A stretch of 64,000 bases of DNA from Floccularia luteovirens (lineage: Eukaryota > Basidiomycota > Agaricomycetes > Agaricales > Squamanitaceae): contig VSJF01000002.1 of assembly GCA_009739215.1 (NCBI GenBank), positions 1,736,001 to 1,800,000 on the forward strand. Direction: 5' to 3'. Shown here piece after piece: positions 60,626 through 64,000 of the stretch (the stretch's first letter is position 1; the number at the start of each line of letters is the position of its first letter). The notes under the pieces were generated by a model. It ran no database searches. It was not told the origin of the DNA and worked only from the letters and a program-made list of their open reading frames with translations. A program made the translations under genes and the position numbers.

Positions 60626-62772
60626 TTATGTATTCCTCCGCCGTGTGTCTGGCTGGGATGTCATACCAACCATTCGCTCAACGACGGCCTATCAATACAC
60701 CATAAATATTAAACTTCTATATAATGTTCTGCGATCTCACCTGAGCTTGATCCCAATCCAACGGTTCATCTTCCTCCTCATCCTCCGCCGTTTTGTAGCC
60801 ATCTTCATGGCCTGCCCCTAATCCCCACCCACCAACACTCTCTCTTGTAGCTGTAGTCTCTGGATCAGGACTCCTAAAGGGCGCAGCAATATTTCTCAAA
60901 AAGTCGATAATAAAAAACACGCAAGGGGAACATACCGCAGCGCCTCGATGAATTCACGGTCCCGTTCTCGTTCGAAGTCAATAGCATAACTAGCTGCCCC
61001 CACTTTCGGTGTCTCATTTCCTAAGATATTATCGTCTACAGACGTAACCGATCCGAACACTCCGCTTGGACGTGGATCTTGTTTCTGGCCAATTCGTCCA
61101 CGCCGATCTCTAGGCACGCCACCCGATAGGAAACTAGGCGTTGTTCGTGTTTGAAATACTGGGCTCTCTCGGACACCATGCGCACGTCCATCATGCTGAG
61201 GCTGAGGGTTTCGGACGACGCGCAACAGATCTGTGATAGCAGCTTCTCCTGCAGTTGGTACAGGTATAGGTGTGGTCAGAGAGAAGACGGTAGGCCGTTG
61301 TCGACTCTGGGATGATAGAACAAGTAACCTGATAACTGGAAATTAGCAAAAACTATACCAATATGATGGAACAGCTCACATTTGCTGCAAACGGGGTTGC
61401 TGGTAGGGGGCTGTGTCTTGGAAATTATCCTGCTTGTTACTTGATGATAAACGACCATAGAGTCTCTGAGACAACGGAAGAATGACCCGGTCACGAAAGG
61501 ATCGTAGAGCAACCGTGCGTACATCAATGTGATATGAGGTGGCTTGGAAATTATTGGAAGAGTTGACATTGTTTTGCCTGGTTGGTGAGGTTGGGCGGTG
61601 ATGTGGTTTGGGTGTGCGATATAATGAAGATAATAAAGCATCATTTTGTAATGGTAAAAGAACCTGGCGGAGGGTGAAAAGAAGCACTTTTCATGCGGAA
61701 TATGAGTCTTACCCCTTCAAGGTAGGTGAGAACTTGGTCCCAAAAGAATCCCCATATCTCCACAACTCTGCCAACAAGTTTTTCATCTTCGATACCCGCC
61801 AATTTTGCGTTCAACGTTACCATTCCTGAAGCGATTAGCTCTGAAGCGTCGCTTTCCAGCTTTGACAGAGCTTTCGGTGGAGAAGAGGATATAACTGTTT
61901 GGATATGTCGCTTAACGAGAACATTGAGATCTTCTCTATAGCATTGTTCAGCTTGTATGAAAGGGTGATAAAGATCGACATACATGGGAATTCTGAGAGG
62001 TTCGCCATTGAACAAGGGTAATACATGAACATGAAGTGTTCCCCATGGGTCTGCTGCAGATGTCGAAGCTACACTCAGCTGAGATATACTCCCTTGTGCT
62101 GGTGCATTGAGAGAAGTCACTGAAGGGGCACTGGATATTTGAGGAGCAAGGGACGATGGGAGGTGTGCAAGATTTCCAAGACGGTGCATTTCACGCGACA
62201 CGAGTTTTGAATCATATGTGCGTCCATAAGAGCCCTAAGAAATGTCATTTGGGGGCAAATTGGAGAATACATCGCAAATTTTGTACCTTGGATGGTGATG
62301 TGTTTACCCTATTAGTATTGGACATACTCGAAGCTGTCGCCATGGTTGCTGAAGACGTGGAGGCAGCGAGGGGCAGTGTAGTATTTGACTCCGTGCGGGA
62401 GTGACTGTGTCCAGAATGCAGAAGCTGGCTGGGATGAAGAGCGTGCTTCAAATTAGCGCTGGTATCTTTGCCCGATCCAGAAAGGGAAGACGAAATCTTG
62501 TCCGCAAAAAATCCGAGTCTCTTTGAGGAGCTATGAGTATCTGAAATGGTAGTCGGGTTTGGTTGGAGAACATTGCGGTTTCCATCTTGATCGCTGGCAG
62601 CACTTAAATATCGTGTATTCGCTGGTGTCTGGCGGGGTGTTGCGTCACTCGATGTTCGTCGTCGGGTTTCGCTCCATTCTTCATGTGGCGAAGACGACCT
62701 ACTATTCTTACTCTCCGGGCGATTTTGGTCATGAGATCGTCTAGAGGCAAGACCGTACGCGGATCCCCACAT
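60626..62772 (-). CDS. TORC2 subunit Bit61/HbrB-like (PRR5 homologue)
   Basis: Regulatory subunit of TOR complex 2, which controls actin polarity and plasma-membrane homeostasis. A Ser/Thr/Pro-rich N-terminus of about 170 residues is followed by the HbrB domain: LHVHVLPLFNGEPLRIPMY, EDLNVLVKRHIQTVIS, ELIASGMVTLNAKLAGIEDE, VEIWGFFWDQVLTYLEGV, LLPLQNDALLSSLYRT, and IDVRTVALRSFRDRVILPL. The C-terminus is basic then acidic (EDEEEDEPLDWDQAQ) and, after an intron, ends AVVERMVGMTSQPDTRRRNT and TAA at 60626-60628. ATG 62772 (MWGSAYGLASRR) is the first in frame. Confidence 0.88.
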
Positions 62773-63115
62773 CGTGGATGAATTTTTGTTATAATAGTTT
62801 GACGAACATAAATGCAAAAGAGTGTCTGGCAGTTCTAAAATGGAAGTACAACATAGGCACGGCTATCTCATATTATAGTACTTTATTTCAATAGCAATGG
62901 TTCATTTGTCTTTTCTGCTGCTAGGACATTATCCTCGAATATTTACTGTATATTTACAGCTTTTGAAAACAACTATAATGGGGGATTTGTTCGGTGTTGA
63001 GAAGCTTCTATGTATATTTGTCTCTAATTGCCAAAAAACCCAGCCCAAGCTTGCGTACATACCTCCTGTGACATTGTGACGCACAAATGTTACAGAACAG
63101 TTTTTTTTGGGACAA
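62773..63115. promoter_or_regulatory. Divergent HbrB / QRI7 intergenic region
   Basis: These 343 bases hold the promoters of the TORC2 subunit gene (minus) and QRI7 (plus). A T8 run lies just upstream of the QRI7 start. No specific factor site is recognised. Confidence 0.45.
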
Positions 63116-64000
63116 ATGATATGTCCTTCATTCACATATCGGCAGTACGCCATTGCCGCAAGATATCTAACTTACAATAAACGCAACTTCACTGTACTTG
63201 CAATTGAGTCATCTGCAGATGACACCTGTGCCGCAGTCGTTAATTCATCGCGCAAAATTCTCTCCAACATAGTAATTAAACAACATGACATGTAAGTCTC
63301 ATCGCTGTGTTGGGCTTGTACTGAACAGGACAACGCCATATAGACACGAAGCATACGGTGGAATATATCCATTATCGGCCGTACAATCTCATCAGCGCAA
63401 TATGGTACATACTATTATCAGTTTATAAATGTCACCTCATGTCGTCTCAGCCCTTTGCAGTAAAAAGAGCCCTCGATGATGCAGGTGTTAATATCACAGA
63501 TGGGATAAATGGCATTGCCGTTACAAGAGGACCAGGTAATTCATATAATTTTCTCTTATACGATTTTTCTCCTATATAATTTATTCCCATACATTGTCGG
63601 ATAGGTATGACCGGATGTCTTGGTGTTGGATTAAACGCGGCCAAAACTTTGGCAGCTGCTATGAATTTACCTCTAGTTGGTGTCCACCATATGGTATGTC
63701 ATATTTTCTGCGTTATGTCGTAATGACGTATTTACTATTCATAGCAAGCGCATGCCCTGACGGCGTTGCTTACAACCCCAACGCCCCCAGATTTTCCCTT
63801 CCTAGTGCTGCTCATATCTGGTGGTCACACACTGGTTGTACTTGCCACTTCTTTGACATCCTACCGTATCCTCGCGACTACTTCAGACGAAAGTATTGGG
63901 AGAGCGTTCGACAAAGTTTCCAAACTTTTAGCCTTGAAATGGACCAAACTTGGTCCCGGGGATGCCTTGGAGAAATTCTGTAGAGTAGCAGATTCTGCTG
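63116..64000 (+). CDS. QRI7: Mitochondrial tRNA threonylcarbamoyltransferase QRI7/OSGEPL1 (5' part)
   Basis: Mitochondrial enzyme of the TsaD family that makes t6A37 in tRNAs decoding ANN codons. The window holds the N-terminal part; the gene runs off the right edge. A basic N-terminus (YRQYAIAARYLTYNKRN) is a likely presequence. Then come VLAIESSADDTCAAVV, HEAYGGIYPLSAVQSH, ITDGINGIAVTRGPG, MTGCLGVGLNAAKTLA, VGVHHMQAHAL with the HxxxH metal motif, and LISGGHTLVVLATS. Introns around 63291-63350, 63403-63449, 63535-63604 and 63693-63744 restore frame. The presequence and bacterial-like TsaD features favour Qri7 over cytosolic Kae1. Confidence 0.88.

Noticed and set aside
1..64000. Biosynthetic cluster, prophage, transposon or defence system
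   Set aside because: No polyketide or peptide synthases, terpene cyclases, transposases, reverse transcriptases, long terminal repeats or phage-like genes are present; the genes are mostly conserved housekeeping functions.

Overview
This window looks like ordinary, gene-dense nuclear DNA of a basidiomycete fungus, most likely an Agaricomycete. Almost every gene is split by many introns of about 45-65 nt. It holds families I associate with mushroom-forming fungi (a DUF6533 membrane protein, an F-box/LRR-like protein, Zn2Cys6 regulators, a long CE9-type amidohydrolase) beside conserved eukaryotic housekeeping genes. I see no transposon, virus, CRISPR array, bacterial operon or secondary-metabolite cluster. 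Gene models were built by joining exons by eye where reading frame, splice signals and family knowledge agree. Family calls are from memory, not from a search.

Layout. 0.7-6.6 kb: a Zn2Cys6 regulator, a 2.3 kb stretch without recognisable genes, the splicing factor U2AF35, and ALG14 on the minus strand. 7.1-16.6 kb, all plus strand: the APC/C subunit Cdc23/Apc8, a GLTSCR1-domain protein, a CLC chloride channel/antiporter and SmD3. 17.8-24.3 kb: SDHAF4 (minus), a second Zn2Cys6 regulator (plus), ribosome-biogenesis NSA2 (minus) and a Yip1-family Golgi protein (plus). 24.5-35.4 kb: one 11 kb minus-strand gene, the bridge-like lipid transfer protein CSF1. 35.6-42.8 kb: a twin CX9C protein like NDUFAF8, a DUF1746 membrane protein, a four-TM protein, a class II histone deacetylase (HDA1 type with Arb2 domain) and RAD10/ERCC1. 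43-53.2 kb, minus strand: a possible Nse6/CANIN-type repair protein, a DUF6533 membrane protein, a two-domain amidohydrolase and an F-box-like protein. 53.3-64 kb: TFIIH subunit SSL1, a NIPA-type magnesium transporter, a threonine-type asparaginase, an intron-containing tRNA-Ser(GCU), dynamitin, the TORC2 subunit HbrB/Bit61 and the 5' part of mitochondrial QRI7.

The genes do not form one pathway. Recurring themes are splicing (U2AF35, SmD3), DNA repair and transcription (RAD10, SSL1, possible Nse6, HDA1, GLTSCR1) and membrane traffic or lipid handling (ALG14, Yip1, CSF1).

The most unusual signal is in gene architecture rather than gene content. There are 6-nt microexons in SMD3 and NSA2, a first coding exon of NSA2 that is only the start codon, a 14-nt microexon carrying the catalytic DVHH of the deacetylase, four well-supported GC-AG introns, and a tRNA-Ser with a 7-nt intron sitting inside a divergent Pol II promoter region.
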